From Actinomadura opuntiae (GTDB lineage Bacteria > Actinomycetota > Actinomycetes > Streptosporangiales > Streptosporangiaceae), in contig NZ_JASNWF010000018.1 in the NCBI RefSeq assembly GCF_030283205.1, positions 1 to 64,000 of the forward strand: a stretch of DNA of 64,000 nt. The letters run 5' to 3'. Of the stretch, positions 25,501-33,875 are shown one piece after another. Below the pieces are notes generated by a model. The model saw only the letters and a list, made by a program, of their open reading frames with translations. It ran no database searches and was not told the origin of the DNA. The stretch's first letter is position 1; the number at the start of each line of letters is the position of its first letter. Made by a program: the position numbers and the translations under genes.

Positions 25501-25706
25501 GCCGCGGGCGCCTCCTCGACGTCGGGCGGCGGGCCGGCCGGGCGGCTCGCCCGGCGGCGCGGGCGCGACGTCACGCCCGAGGCCCTGCCATTGCGCGGAC
25601 CCGTCTCCTGCGGGCCGCTCTCGGTGGCCGCGCTCCCAGGCGCGGCGCCGTCGGTCTGTTCATCGGTGCCTTCGGCGCTGGCCGCATCGGCTTCGTTATC
25701 AAGCAT
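22548..25706 (-). CDS. rne: Ribonuclease E/G (long actinobacterial form)
   Basis: This 1052-aa endoribonuclease initiates mRNA decay and rRNA/tRNA processing. About 445 N-terminal residues are low-complexity, alternating acidic Ala/Glu/Pro stretches with arginine clusters (RRRRRRGG and similar), probably a disordered RNA- and protein-binding arm. The S1 domain and catalytic core follow (about 465-885), with VIDVNTGKFTG holding the metal-binding aspartate near 760 and the zinc-link cysteines in CESCNGRG near 868. A second basic, disordered tail ends the protein. Unlike the E. coli enzyme, the large extension is N-terminal, as known for mycobacteria and Streptomyces. The ATG has GGGAGA upstream. 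Confidence 0.95.
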   Translation of the reverse strand: MLDNEADAASAEGTDEQTDGAAPGSAATESGPQETGPRNGRASGVTSRPRRRASRPAGPPPDVEEAPAAESPAAAAPAEASEPAAEPEPAAEPPAKKATRTRTRTRAAKAAETAEPVPPTGAETSPEIAAEPAQDAEPTAAEPAGEPAAEAPAEPARRTRTRARRTTAASEKAAAEDASAPPAAPRVPAVPSVPEVPSVPVAGAEPDAGQVSEAEPASGVGVPGVTFQPPMVVFQPPQPKAEPPAPGAAEPKAEPADQDQDTGEDEGDHGPSDEDDSDDRPSRRRRRRGGRGRGRGGKEGGEDEADETEAPEARDKDASKDTGKDTAKGADKEADKDAEAAKPARGRSKSAKAKDKEKDKEEQAAEADHDDEDDDGEGGPAGSRRRRRRRRRSGVETEAGTPDDPPNTVVHVRTAREERAAAEDEVQSVRGSTRLEAKKQRRREGREQGRRRPPVITEAEFLARREAVERVMVVRQEGDRTQIAVLEDDVLVEHYVNRATHQSYVGNVYLGKVQNVLPSMEAAFVDIGKGRNAVLYAGEVNWDVAGLVGQPRRIESALKSGQSVLVQVTKDPLGHKGARLTSQVSLPGRYLVYVPDGSMTGISRKLPDKERSRLKSILKKVMPEHAGVIVRTAAEGATEEELGRDVSRLAAQWETIQKKVKTASAPSLLYGEPDLTIRVVRDIFNEDFAKLVVSGDGAWDTVSDYVEYVAPHLADRVERWTGDQDVLGAFRIDEQIAKALDRKVWLPSGGSLVIDKTEAMTVIDVNTGKFTGQGGNLEETVTRNNLEAAEEIVRQLRLRDIGGIIVIDFIDMVLESNRDLVLRRLVECLSRDRTKHQVAEVTSLGLVQMTRKRVGQGLVEAFSETCESCNGRGIHVHLSPVELKPEKAAGKESGRRRKRKGEVEKAVEDKLARHEAKKEPAEPADVPAEEPEAARPEPARSRPKRSRPAKRPAGPPPEVDGEEPPAQAAVEAADAAEEVAGTSPGILDDEPVDVPADELADEPADVPADANGAAPVPAASENGAGPDAASGDEEAPRRRRTRRRATAQADSE

Positions 25707-25911
25707 CCGGGCAATCTCCCGTCAGGCTCCCGGGCGCGACCGCTCGTTCCGCCAGGGGGCGGACCGGGCGGTGCGCCGCGCGGGAGCGCTCCGTCAGTCA
25801 TCGGCGTCGTCACCGCCGGACGGTGGTCCGGTCGTGACGACGAAGTCGTCGGGGGTGCGCCCGTCGTCCCCTGCGGACCGGTTCCGTGTCGCCACGGCTT
25901 CGGTCTCACGA

Positions 25912-26769
25912 TCAGGCGCTGACGGCATCCGCGCTCGCGGGGTCCCCGGGCCGCGGCCGCACGCCGCCGGCCGTTCCGGCGTCGTCGCCGGACGGCAGGC
26001 CGGTCTCCCGGTCCGGATCCAGAGGATCCGCGAGGCCACCGGTGGCCGCGTCCAGGGGCCCCTGCGCCAGCCTGGTCACCAGTGGCGGTGACGGCGGCGC
26101 GAGGTCGGCGACCTGGCGCAGTCCGGTGAGGATGTCGTCGGGTCGTACGGCGGGTGTGGAATGCCGAACAACCATTCGAAGTATCGCACAAGGGGCATCC
26201 GCCGCCTCCGCGGCGCGCCGGTCCAGCTCGCAGGAGGACACGGCAGCGCGCACGTCGAACCTGCGCCGCCCCTTCTTGGTGAGGCGCTCGACCTCGATCT
26301 CGCCGGCGGCCATGAAGGCGGCCACGGCAGCGGCCACGGCGTCGCGTGACACCCCGTCCAGCCGGATCCGCCATTCGGACGCCTCGAGCCGATCGGCGAA
26401 CGCGGCGGGCCTGACCGCCGCGTCCCCGGCGCGTCCCGTCCCGGCCGGCACGACATCCAGGATGTCGAGCCCGGGGGGCAGGGCCGCGTCGAGATCGGCC
26501 CGTACCCGCGCAGGGTCGCGGGTCTCGGTGAGCCCGATCTCGAGGTATTCCGCCTCGCTGGCCACCCCTGTCGCCGCCGCACCCGCGTACGAGATCTTCG
26601 GGTGCGGGGTGAATCCGCCGCTGAACGCGACCGGGATCCCGGCGCGCCGTACGGCGCGTTCCACGGCCCGGGAAATGTCGCGGTGGCTCGTGAACCGCAG
26701 CCTGCCGCGCTTGGCATAGCGCACGCGCAGTCGCTGGATCACGGGGGCCGGCGCCGGACCCTCCGGCAT
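25912..26769 (-). CDS. TIGR03936-family radical-SAM-linked protein (DUF2344)
   Basis: This protein of about 285 aa contains the DUF2344 core: RLRVRYAKRGRLRFTSHRDI, then RAGIPVAFSGGFTPHPKISY and the EYLEIGLTE segment. In most actinomycetes it sits just downstream of, or is fused to, a TIGR03960 radical SAM protein, as here. The family is thought to work with that enzyme, possibly in RNA modification, but its function is unproven. The C-terminal 80 residues are Asp/Gly/Pro-rich and poorly conserved. The start at ATG 26769 is the likeliest, although its ribosome site is weak. Confidence 0.85.
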   Translation of the reverse strand: MPEGPAPAPVIQRLRVRYAKRGRLRFTSHRDISRAVERAVRRAGIPVAFSGGFTPHPKISYAGAAATGVASEAEYLEIGLTETRDPARVRADLDAALPPGLDILDVVPAGTGRAGDAAVRPAAFADRLEASEWRIRLDGVSRDAVAAAVAAFMAAGEIEVERLTKKGRRRFDVRAAVSSCELDRRAAEAADAPCAILRMVVRHSTPAVRPDDILTGLRQVADLAPPSPPLVTRLAQGPLDAATGGLADPLDPDRETGLPSGDDAGTAGGVRPRPGDPASADAVSA

Positions 26770-26909
26770 GGGTGCCAGGGTTCTGGTCCTTCCTACTCGT
26801 GCCGAGTCGAAAAACAACGTCTCTCTATAGAGTACGGGTCGGCGGGCATCGTTGCGCCGGGCCCCGCCCCCGGAGCGGCCGCGCCCGCGCAGGCCACAAG
26901 CCCGAAAAG

Positions 26910-26924
26910 CCCGGTTTCACCGGG
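26910..26924 (-). terminator. Short hairpin with T run after the TIGR03960 gene
   Basis: On the minus strand a 6-bp stem CCCGGT/ACCGGG with a GAA loop is followed by CTTTT, 24 nt past the stop codon. It could terminate or attenuate transcription before the DUF2344 gene. Confidence 0.5.
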
Positions 26925-26947
26925 GGTTCGGGGCCGTCCGGGCCCGG

Positions 26948-28870
26948 TCAGACGACCGAAAGCGGCAACAGTTTCTTGCCCGTCGGACCAATCTGGATCT
27001 CCGTGCCCATGGTGGGGCACACACCGCAGTCATAGCAGGGGGTCCAGCGGCAGTCCTCGACCTCGGTCTCGTCGACGGCGTCCTGCCAGTCCTGCCAGAG
27101 CCACTCGCGGTCCAGGCCCGCGTCGAGGTGGTCCCAGGGCAGGACCTCGACCTCGTCGCGCTCCCGCACGGTGTACCAGTCCAGGTCGACGGGCTCGCCG
27201 GCCAGGGCCTCGCCGGCGCAGGCCGTCCAGCGCTCGTAGGAGAAGTGCTCGCTCCAGCCGTCGAACCGGCCGCCGTCCTCCCAGACGGCCCGGATGACCT
27301 TGCCGACGCGGCGGTCGCCGCGCGACAGCAGGCCCTCGACGATCGACGGCTGCCCGTCGTGGTAGCGCAGCCCGATCGCGCGGCCGTACTCCTTGTCGCC
27401 GCGCAGCTCGTCCTTGAGGGCCTTGAGGCGGCGGTCGACGGTCTCGTGGTCGCACTGCGCGGCCCACTGGAACGGGGTGTGCGGCTTCGGCACGAACCCG
27501 CCGATCGACACGGTGCAGCGGATGTCCCTGCGGCCGGTCGCCTCGCGGCCCGCCTGGATGACCCGCTTGGCCATGCCCGCGATCGCCAGGACGTCCTCGT
27601 CCTCCTCGGTGGGCAGCCCGCACATGAAGTACAGCTTGACCTGCCGCCAGCCGTTCTCGTAGGCGGTGGTGACGGTGCGGATCAGGTCGTCCTCGGTGAC
27701 CATCTTGTTGATCACCTTGCGCATCCGCTCGGAGCCGCCCTCCGGCGCGAACGTCAGGCCGGACCGCCGGCCGCCGCGGGAGAACTCGTTGGCGAGCGTG
27801 ATGTTGAAGGCGTCCACGCGGGTGGACGGCAGCGACAGCGAGGTGTTGGTGCCCTCGTAGCGGTCGGCGAGGCCCTTGGCGACCTCGCCGATCTCGCTGT
27901 GGTCGGCGCTGGACAGGCTGAGCAGCCCGACCTCCTGGAAGCCCGACTCCTTCAGCCCCTGGTCGACCATCGCGCCGATCGTGGTGATCGACCGCTCCCG
28001 CACCGGACGGGTGATCATCCCGGCCTGGCAGAACCGGCAGCCGCGGGTGCAGCCCCGGAAGATCTCCACGCTGAACCGCTCGTGCACCGTCTCGGCCAGC
28101 GGCACCAGCGGCTTCTTCGGGTACGGCCACTGGTCGAGGTCCATCACGGTGTGCTTCTCGACCCGCCACGGGACGCCCGGGCGGTTCGGCGCGACCCGCT
28201 GGATCCGGCCGTCGGGCAGGTACGTCACGTCGTAGAAGCGCGGCACGTACACCCCGCCGGACGCCGCGAGCCGCAGGAGCAGCTCGTCGCGGCCGCCGGG
28301 CGACCCCTCGCCCTTCCACTCGCGGATCACCTCGGTGATCGCCAGCGCGATCTCCTCGCCGTCGCCGAGCACGGCGGCGTCGACGAAGTCGGCGATCGGC
28401 TCGGGGTTGAACGCCGCGTGGCCGCCCGCGATCACGATCGGGTGCTGGTCGCCGCGGTCGGCCGCCTCCAGCGGGATGCCCGCGAGGTCCAGCGCCGTCA
28501 GCAGGTTGGTGTAGCCGAGCTCGGTGGAGAACGACACGCCGAACACGTCGAACGCGGCGACCGGGCGGTGCGCGTCCACGGTGAACTGCGGGATGCCGTG
28601 CTCGCGCATGACGGCCTCCATGTCGGGCCAGACCGAGTAGGTCCGCTCCGCCAGCACGCCGTCGCGCTCGTTCAGGATCTCGTAGAGGATCTGGACGCCC
28701 TGGTTGGGCAGCCCCACCTCGTAGGCGTCCGGGTACATCAGCGCCCACCGGACGTCCGCGCCGTCCCAGTCCTTGATCTGCGAGTTCAGCTCGCCGCCGA
28801 CGTACTGAATCGGCTTCTGCACGCTCGGGAGCAGCGGCTCCAGGCGCGGGAAGAGCGACTCGACAGGCAT
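26948..28870 (-). CDS. TIGR03960-family B12-binding/radical SAM protein
   Basis: This 640-aa protein joins a cobalamin-binding-like Rossmann region (about 60-230, with GVSFSTELGYTNLL and PIVIAGGHAAFNP) to a radical SAM domain. The iron-sulfur motif reads CTRGCRFC (about 274-281), the CX3CX2C spacing. Two more cysteine pairs at the extreme C-terminus (CRWTPCYDCGVC) could carry a second cluster. The family occurs next to rne/rng and DUF2344 genes in actinomycetes and is probably an RNA- or cofactor-modifying enzyme; the substrate is unknown. The ATG has GAGGAC upstream. Confidence 0.92.
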   Translation of the reverse strand: MPVESLFPRLEPLLPSVQKPIQYVGGELNSQIKDWDGADVRWALMYPDAYEVGLPNQGVQILYEILNERDGVLAERTYSVWPDMEAVMREHGIPQFTVDAHRPVAAFDVFGVSFSTELGYTNLLTALDLAGIPLEAADRGDQHPIVIAGGHAAFNPEPIADFVDAAVLGDGEEIALAITEVIREWKGEGSPGGRDELLLRLAASGGVYVPRFYDVTYLPDGRIQRVAPNRPGVPWRVEKHTVMDLDQWPYPKKPLVPLAETVHERFSVEIFRGCTRGCRFCQAGMITRPVRERSITTIGAMVDQGLKESGFQEVGLLSLSSADHSEIGEVAKGLADRYEGTNTSLSLPSTRVDAFNITLANEFSRGGRRSGLTFAPEGGSERMRKVINKMVTEDDLIRTVTTAYENGWRQVKLYFMCGLPTEEDEDVLAIAGMAKRVIQAGREATGRRDIRCTVSIGGFVPKPHTPFQWAAQCDHETVDRRLKALKDELRGDKEYGRAIGLRYHDGQPSIVEGLLSRGDRRVGKVIRAVWEDGGRFDGWSEHFSYERWTACAGEALAGEPVDLDWYTVRERDEVEVLPWDHLDAGLDREWLWQDWQDAVDETEVEDCRWTPCYDCGVCPTMGTEIQIGPTGKKLLPLSVV

Positions 28871-28926
28871 GGCGATGTCCTCCGTGCTGCAGACGTGGGA
28901 TGAACGCCCAGCCTACCGCCGCACCG

Positions 28927-30111
28927 CTAGTCGAACGGGCGGCGGCGGATGTGCACGGCCTGCAGCAGGCCGAAGGCGATCATGTTGGCGAACGTCGCGG
29001 AGCCGCCGTAGGACACGAACGGCAGCGGCAGCCCGGTGATCGGCATGATGCCGAGCGTCATGCCGACGTTCTCGAACGTCTGGAACGCCAGCCAGCACAC
29101 CACGCCGGTCGCCACCAGCGTGCCGAACAGGTCGGCGGCCTGGGAGGCGATCCGCAGCCCGCGCCACAGCACGACGCCGAGCAGCAGGACGATCACGGCG
29201 GCGCCGACGAACCCCAGTTCCTCCCCCGCGACCGTGAAGATGAAGTCGGTCTGCTGCTCCGGCACGAAGTGCCCGCCGGTCTGCTGGCCCTCGAACAGGC
29301 CCTTGCCGAACGGCCCGCCCGAGCCGATCGCGATCCGCGCCTGCTGGGCGTTGTAGCCGGCGCCGCGCGGGTCCGCGGTCGGGTCCAGGAAGGCGGTGAA
29401 CCGGTCGATCTGGTACTTCTTCAGCAGCCCGAGGAAGAACACCGCGGCCCCGGCCGCCGCCCCGCCGGCGACGAGCCCGACCAGCCAGCGCTTCTGCGCG
29501 CCGGAGACCGCCAGCATGCCGAGCACCACCGCGATGAACACCAGCGTGGTGCCGAGGTCGGGCTGCAGCATGATCAGCAGGCCGGGCACCCCGGCGAGCG
29601 CCAGCGCGAGCAGCACGTCCCGGCGGCCCGGGCCGATCTCCCCGTCCCGCGGCTCGCCGAGGATCATCGCCAGCAGCACCACCAGGCCGACCTTGGCGAA
29701 CTCCGACGGCTGGATCTGGAACCCGCCGCCGAGGACGATCCACGAGTGCGAGCCGTTGATCGTCGAGCCGAGCGGGGTCAGCACGGCCAGCAGGCCGACG
29801 CAGGCCAGCGCGTACAGGATCGGGACGTAGGCGCGCAGCAGCCGGTAGTCCAGCACGGTGACGACGCCGCCCAGCACGAACCCGATGATCAGGTTGAGGA
29901 CGTGCCGCTTCAGGAAGCCCTCGGGGTCGTCGCCGTGCTCGGCCGCGAGCTGGAACGTCGCCGAGCGCACCAGCAGCGCGCCGACCACCGACAGCACCAG
30001 CACGGTGATCGTCAGCGGCCAGTCCAGCTTGCGCAGGCCGGCGAGCCGGCCCTGCCAGAGGCTCCGGTCGCCGTAGCCGCCGACGGATCCGACTCCGGTG
30101 CTGTTCAGCAT
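28927..30111 (-). CDS. rodA: Rod-shape peptidoglycan polymerase RodA
   Basis: This 394-aa SEDS glycosyltransferase polymerises glycan strands for side-wall growth, together with the class B PBP encoded upstream. About ten membrane segments are visible. The SEDS signature regions are present: RFTAFLDPTADPRGAGYNAQ, GKGLFEGQQTGGHFVPEQQT and TDFIFTVAGEELGF, which includes the family's conserved acidic loop. It is the last gene of the mreB-mreC-mreD-mrdA-rodA cluster, 46 bp after mrdA. Confidence 0.95.
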   Translation of the reverse strand: MLNSTGVGSVGGYGDRSLWQGRLAGLRKLDWPLTITVLVLSVVGALLVRSATFQLAAEHGDDPEGFLKRHVLNLIIGFVLGGVVTVLDYRLLRAYVPILYALACVGLLAVLTPLGSTINGSHSWIVLGGGFQIQPSEFAKVGLVVLLAMILGEPRDGEIGPGRRDVLLALALAGVPGLLIMLQPDLGTTLVFIAVVLGMLAVSGAQKRWLVGLVAGGAAAGAAVFFLGLLKKYQIDRFTAFLDPTADPRGAGYNAQQARIAIGSGGPFGKGLFEGQQTGGHFVPEQQTDFIFTVAGEELGFVGAAVIVLLLGVVLWRGLRIASQAADLFGTLVATGVVCWLAFQTFENVGMTLGIMPITGLPLPFVSYGGSATFANMIAFGLLQAVHIRRRPFD

Positions 30112-30157
30112 CGTCCCGCCCCGCTCCCCCGCTCACGGCTCCCCGCCACCGCGGCGA

Positions 30158-32230
30158 TCACGGCGCCGCTCCCTCGACGGGGGCCTTCGGCAGCTCCGAG
30201 GGGAGCTTGCCGTCCTTGAGCAGCGGCTTCTGCTTCTTCGTGCCGTACATGGCCTCCCAGATCTCCCGGACGGCCGGGGCCGCCGTCACGGCGCCCTGCC
30301 CGCCCTGGGCGACCATCACGATCACCGCGAAGCGCGGGTGCTTCACCGGGCCGAACGAGGCGAACCACGAGTTGTCGTCCTTGCCGTAGACCTCGGCGGT
30401 ACCGGTCTTGCCGGCCACGTCGACCGTCTTGAAGTCGAAGCCGTTGAAGGCCCCCGCGGCGGTACCGCTCTTGGTGACCCCGGCCAGGCCGCTGCGGATG
30501 TAGGCCAGCACCTTCGGGTCGACCGGCAGCTTGGCCGGCGGCGGTGCGGTGATCCGGCGCTCGACGGTGCCGTCCGGGCGCAGCACCGCGACGCCGAGGC
30601 GCGGCGTGAACAGCTTGCCGCCGTTGGCGACCGCCGCGTACGCGCGGACGAGCTGCAGCGGCGTGACCAGCACGTCGCCCTGCCCGACCGAGAAGTTCGC
30701 TGCGTCACCGGCGCGCCACACGTAGCCGTCGACGCAGTTTTCCGCCGCGACCGCCTTCAGGTACGCAGCCCGCGCCGGGTCGGTCTTCTGCACGTCGGGG
30801 TAGCCGGCCTTGGCGGCCTTGCAGTCGGCCTTCTTGGTGGCGTTCCAGTAGTCCCGCTTCCAGCCGCGGTCGGGAATGCGCCCGGTCGACTCGTTCGGCA
30901 GGTCGAGGCCGGTGGCCTTCCCGAACCCGAAGTTGCGGGCCATCCGCACCATGGGGTCCGACGGGTTCTTCTTCGGGTGCATGCCGCCGTCGCGCAGCCA
31001 CTCCTCGTAGGCGAACTTGTAGAACACCGTGTCGCACGACTTCACCAGCGCCGTGTGCAGGTTCATCGAGCCGAGCGCTTCGCCCTCGAAGTTGTGGAAC
31101 GCGCGGCTGCCGACGTCGAACGAGCCGGGGCACTGGTAGGTGCCGTTCAGCGGGTAGCCGTCCTTCACCGCCGCCGACACCGACGAGATCTTGAAGGTGG
31201 AGCCGGGCGCGAACTGGCCCTGGGTGACCCGCGAGATCAGCGGCTCGCCCTTCTTCTTGCCGAGCAGCGCGTCGTACTCGTCCTGGGAGATGCCGCCGGT
31301 CCAGATGCTCGGGTCGTAGGTCGGGTAGCTCGCCATCGCGACCATCCGGCCGGTCTGCACGTCCATCACCACGGCGGCGCCCGCGTCGGACGGGTGGCCG
31401 GCCTTGCGGCCGTTCTCGACGGCGTGCTTGAGCGCCTTCTCCGCCGCGCCCTGCACGCCCGCGTCGAGGCTGGTGACGAGGTTGCCGCCCGGCTCGGCCG
31501 CCTTCTCCTCGGCGGTGCCGGTGACGCGGCCCTGGCTGTCGACCAGCACCCGGCGGAACCCGGGCTCGCCGCGCAGCGCCGCGTCGTACTGGGCCTCCAG
31601 CCCGTCCCGGCCGATGAGGTCGACGCCGCTGTAGCCGGTGACCTTCAGGCCCTTGCGCTTGTCGAGCTCCTCCTGGGTGATCGGCTGCAGGTAGCCGAGC
31701 GCCTGCGCGGCGGTCGCCCCGTCCGGCCGCGGATACTCGCGGACGGCCTGGACCTGCGCGGTCACGCCGGGGAAGTCCTCCTGCCGCTCCATGATCTGCA
31801 GGGCGCGCTTGGGGTCGACGTGGTCCTCGACGGGGATCGGCTGGTACGGCGAGCCGGGCCAGCACGGGCGCTTGACGTCGGGGCCGCACAGCCGGGTCCG
31901 GTTCGCCACGTCCTGGTAGGTGGTGCCGAGGACGCCGGCGAGGCGCTGCAAGACGGCCCTGCCGCCGTCCTTCTGCCGCGACAGCGTGGTCCGGTCGACC
32001 GACACCACGAGCGCGCTGCGGTTGCGGACCAGCGGGACGCCCCGGTCGTCGAGGATCATGCCGCGGACGGCGGGGACGACGATGTCGCGGGTGCGGTTCT
32101 GGTCGGCGAGCTGCTGGTAGTGCGAGCCGTCGAGGATCTGCATCGTCCACAGCCGGCCCATCAGGACCAGCAGCAGCAGCCCGACGAGGACGTACAGGAC
32201 GACGAGGCGGAAGTGCGTTCTGGGGTTCAC
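30158..32230 (-). CDS. mrdA: Penicillin-binding protein 2 (class B)
   Basis: This 690-aa transpeptidase cross-links peptidoglycan in partnership with RodA. A single N-terminal membrane anchor (about 9-27, LVVLYVLVGLLLLVLMGRLW) is followed by the PBP dimerisation domain and the transpeptidase domain. Catalytic Ser344 is in APGSTFKISS (SxxK), SCD in LVKSCDTVFYK occupies the SxN position, and KTGT is near 607. The GTG start at 32230 overlaps the mreD stop by 4 bp (GTGA), so they are translationally coupled. Confidence 0.96.
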   Translation of the reverse strand: MNPRTHFRLVVLYVLVGLLLLVLMGRLWTMQILDGSHYQQLADQNRTRDIVVPAVRGMILDDRGVPLVRNRSALVVSVDRTTLSRQKDGGRAVLQRLAGVLGTTYQDVANRTRLCGPDVKRPCWPGSPYQPIPVEDHVDPKRALQIMERQEDFPGVTAQVQAVREYPRPDGATAAQALGYLQPITQEELDKRKGLKVTGYSGVDLIGRDGLEAQYDAALRGEPGFRRVLVDSQGRVTGTAEEKAAEPGGNLVTSLDAGVQGAAEKALKHAVENGRKAGHPSDAGAAVVMDVQTGRMVAMASYPTYDPSIWTGGISQDEYDALLGKKKGEPLISRVTQGQFAPGSTFKISSVSAAVKDGYPLNGTYQCPGSFDVGSRAFHNFEGEALGSMNLHTALVKSCDTVFYKFAYEEWLRDGGMHPKKNPSDPMVRMARNFGFGKATGLDLPNESTGRIPDRGWKRDYWNATKKADCKAAKAGYPDVQKTDPARAAYLKAVAAENCVDGYVWRAGDAANFSVGQGDVLVTPLQLVRAYAAVANGGKLFTPRLGVAVLRPDGTVERRITAPPPAKLPVDPKVLAYIRSGLAGVTKSGTAAGAFNGFDFKTVDVAGKTGTAEVYGKDDNSWFASFGPVKHPRFAVIVMVAQGGQGAVTAAPAVREIWEAMYGTKKQKPLLKDGKLPSELPKAPVEGAAP

Positions 32231-32826
32231 AGGCCGCCGCCCCGCCCCGACATCGCGCGGTAGCGGGCGGCGGGCACCGACAGGCGGTCCCCGCGCGAGC
32301 GCTCGCCGCGCTCGTACCTGCGGGTCACGCGCAGCACCGCCCACACCACGAACGGGCTGGCGACCACGTCGTAGCCGACCTGGAGCGGCACCATGCTGGA
32401 CACGGTGTCCCACTGGGCGCGCGGGTCGCCGAGGATCATGCCGGTCACCGCGTACAGCACGGTGCCCGCCAGGGCGCCGGCGGCGACCGCGAAGAACGGC
32501 ACGAGCGTCTGCCGGTCCATCTCGGCGGACGCGATGCCGCACAGGTACCCGATCAGGCAGTAGACGAGCGCGTAGCGGCCGATGGTGTGGTCGGCGGGCG
32601 GGACGATGTCGGCGGCGAGGCCCGCCAGGAACCCGGTGACCATGCCGGTCATCGAGCCGAACACCAGCGCGAGCGCCACCACCGCCAGCAGCACCAGGTC
32701 GGGCTGGACGCCGCCGGGCAGCGGCAGCCGGTTGGCGACCGACACCTGCAGGATCAGCGCCACCACGATCACCACCGCGGTGGTGAGGGTGCGGCCGGTC
32801 TGTGACGCCTCCGGTGGGTTCAGCAC
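32227..32826 (-). CDS. mreD: Rod-shape determining protein MreD
   Basis: This 199-aa polytopic membrane protein has about five hydrophobic segments, for example TAVVIVVALILQVSVANRL and ALVYCLIGYLCGIASAE. The GFLAGLAADIVPPADHTIGR loop is typical of MreD. It scaffolds the elongasome with MreC. The basic C-terminal tail of about 30 residues extends beyond the last helix. The GTG start lies 1 nt past the mreC stop, and its own stop overlaps mrdA by 4 bp. Confidence 0.93.
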   Translation of the reverse strand: MLNPPEASQTGRTLTTAVVIVVALILQVSVANRLPLPGGVQPDLVLLAVVALALVFGSMTGMVTGFLAGLAADIVPPADHTIGRYALVYCLIGYLCGIASAEMDRQTLVPFFAVAAGALAGTVLYAVTGMILGDPRAQWDTVSSMVPLQVGYDVVASPFVVWAVLRVTRRYERGERSRGDRLSVPAARYRAMSGRGGGL

Positions 32827-32827
32827 G

Positions 32828-33838
32828 TCATCCCCCCGAGCTCGGGTTCGCGGACGGGGTGGCGGTGCCGTCCGCTTCGGTCTTGGGTCCCTTCTTGCCC
32901 TTCTTCTTCTTTTTGTCGCCGGGCGAACCGCTGGGGGACGGCGTCGGGCTCGGCGGCGGCGCGGGCTTGGCCGGCAGCACCGCGTCGCGCGGGTCGGTCT
33001 TCGGCGGGGCCACCACGACGGCGACCACGTCCAGGCTGGTGAAGTGCACGAAGGGCTTGACGTAGGCGGTGCGGGTCAGCCCGCCGGTGGCGGCGTCGAT
33101 GCGCTCGACGGTGCCGATCGGCACGCCCGGCACGTACGGCCGCTCGCCCTGCGAGCCGAGCGTGACCAGCCGCTGCCCGACCCGCATCGGCGCGCTCGCG
33201 TCCAGCAGCTGGAACTTCAGCGGGGTGTTGCCGCCGCCGAGGCCGCGCCGGCCCGAGCCCTGCACGATCCCGATCTCCTTGGAGTCCTCCAGGCGGGACC
33301 CGACGGTGGAGGTCTGGTCGGTGGCCAGCAGCACGGTCGCGGTCGCGGGCCCGACCCGGGTGACCCGGCCGACCAGCCCGTCGGCGCTCATCACGGTCAT
33401 GTCGGCCCGGACGCCGCTGCCGCTGCCCACGTCGATGGTGACGGTGTCCTCGAAGCCCTGGCCGGCGGAGATCACCTGCGCGGCGAGGATCTTGTAGCCG
33501 CCCATCCCGGCGGAGCCGAGCAGCCGCTGCAGCTGCGCGGCGCGGTCCTGGTCCAGCCGGGTGGAGCGCAGCTGCTCGCGCAGCCGCTGGTTGTCGCGGG
33601 CGAGCCGGTCGGCGCGGCGCTTCTCGCCCGGCGCGTCGGTGATCGCGCCGAAGGTGTTGCCGACCGGCCGCACCACCGCCGCCGACGCCCGCTCGACCGG
33701 CCCGAACACGGCCGCGCCGAGGCTTCTCAGCCCGCCCAGCGGCGAGTGGTCGCCGCCGCGGTAGTCCACGGTGATCATCGCGAGTGCCGCGACGAGCAGC
33801 ACGCCGAGGACCGTGCGGGTGCGCCGGGTGTCCTTCAC
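32828..33838 (-). CDS. mreC: Rod-shape determining protein MreC
   Basis: This 336-aa bitopic protein has an N-terminal membrane segment (TVLGVLLVAALAMITVDY), a coiled coil with many Arg and Leu (about 70-105) and the paired beta-domain MreC core (GSGSGVRADMTVMSADGLVG, VGQRLVTLGSQG). The last 50 residues are Pro/Lys/Ser-rich (KKKKKGKKGPK) and look disordered. It links MreB and the PBP/RodA synthases at the membrane. It lies between mreB and mreD in one operon. Confidence 0.95.
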   Translation of the reverse strand: MKDTRRTRTVLGVLLVAALAMITVDYRGGDHSPLGGLRSLGAAVFGPVERASAAVVRPVGNTFGAITDAPGEKRRADRLARDNQRLREQLRSTRLDQDRAAQLQRLLGSAGMGGYKILAAQVISAGQGFEDTVTIDVGSGSGVRADMTVMSADGLVGRVTRVGPATATVLLATDQTSTVGSRLEDSKEIGIVQGSGRRGLGGGNTPLKFQLLDASAPMRVGQRLVTLGSQGERPYVPGVPIGTVERIDAATGGLTRTAYVKPFVHFTSLDVVAVVVAPPKTDPRDAVLPAKPAPPPSPTPSPSGSPGDKKKKKGKKGPKTEADGTATPSANPSSGG

Positions 33839-33875
33839 CCACCGACCTCCGGATTCTCTGGTCGCCGCCCGTGGT

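Noticed and set aside
21891..25922. A 1343-codon plus-strand open frame across rplU and rne
   Set aside because: It is antisense to three well-identified genes and has no domain or start signal.
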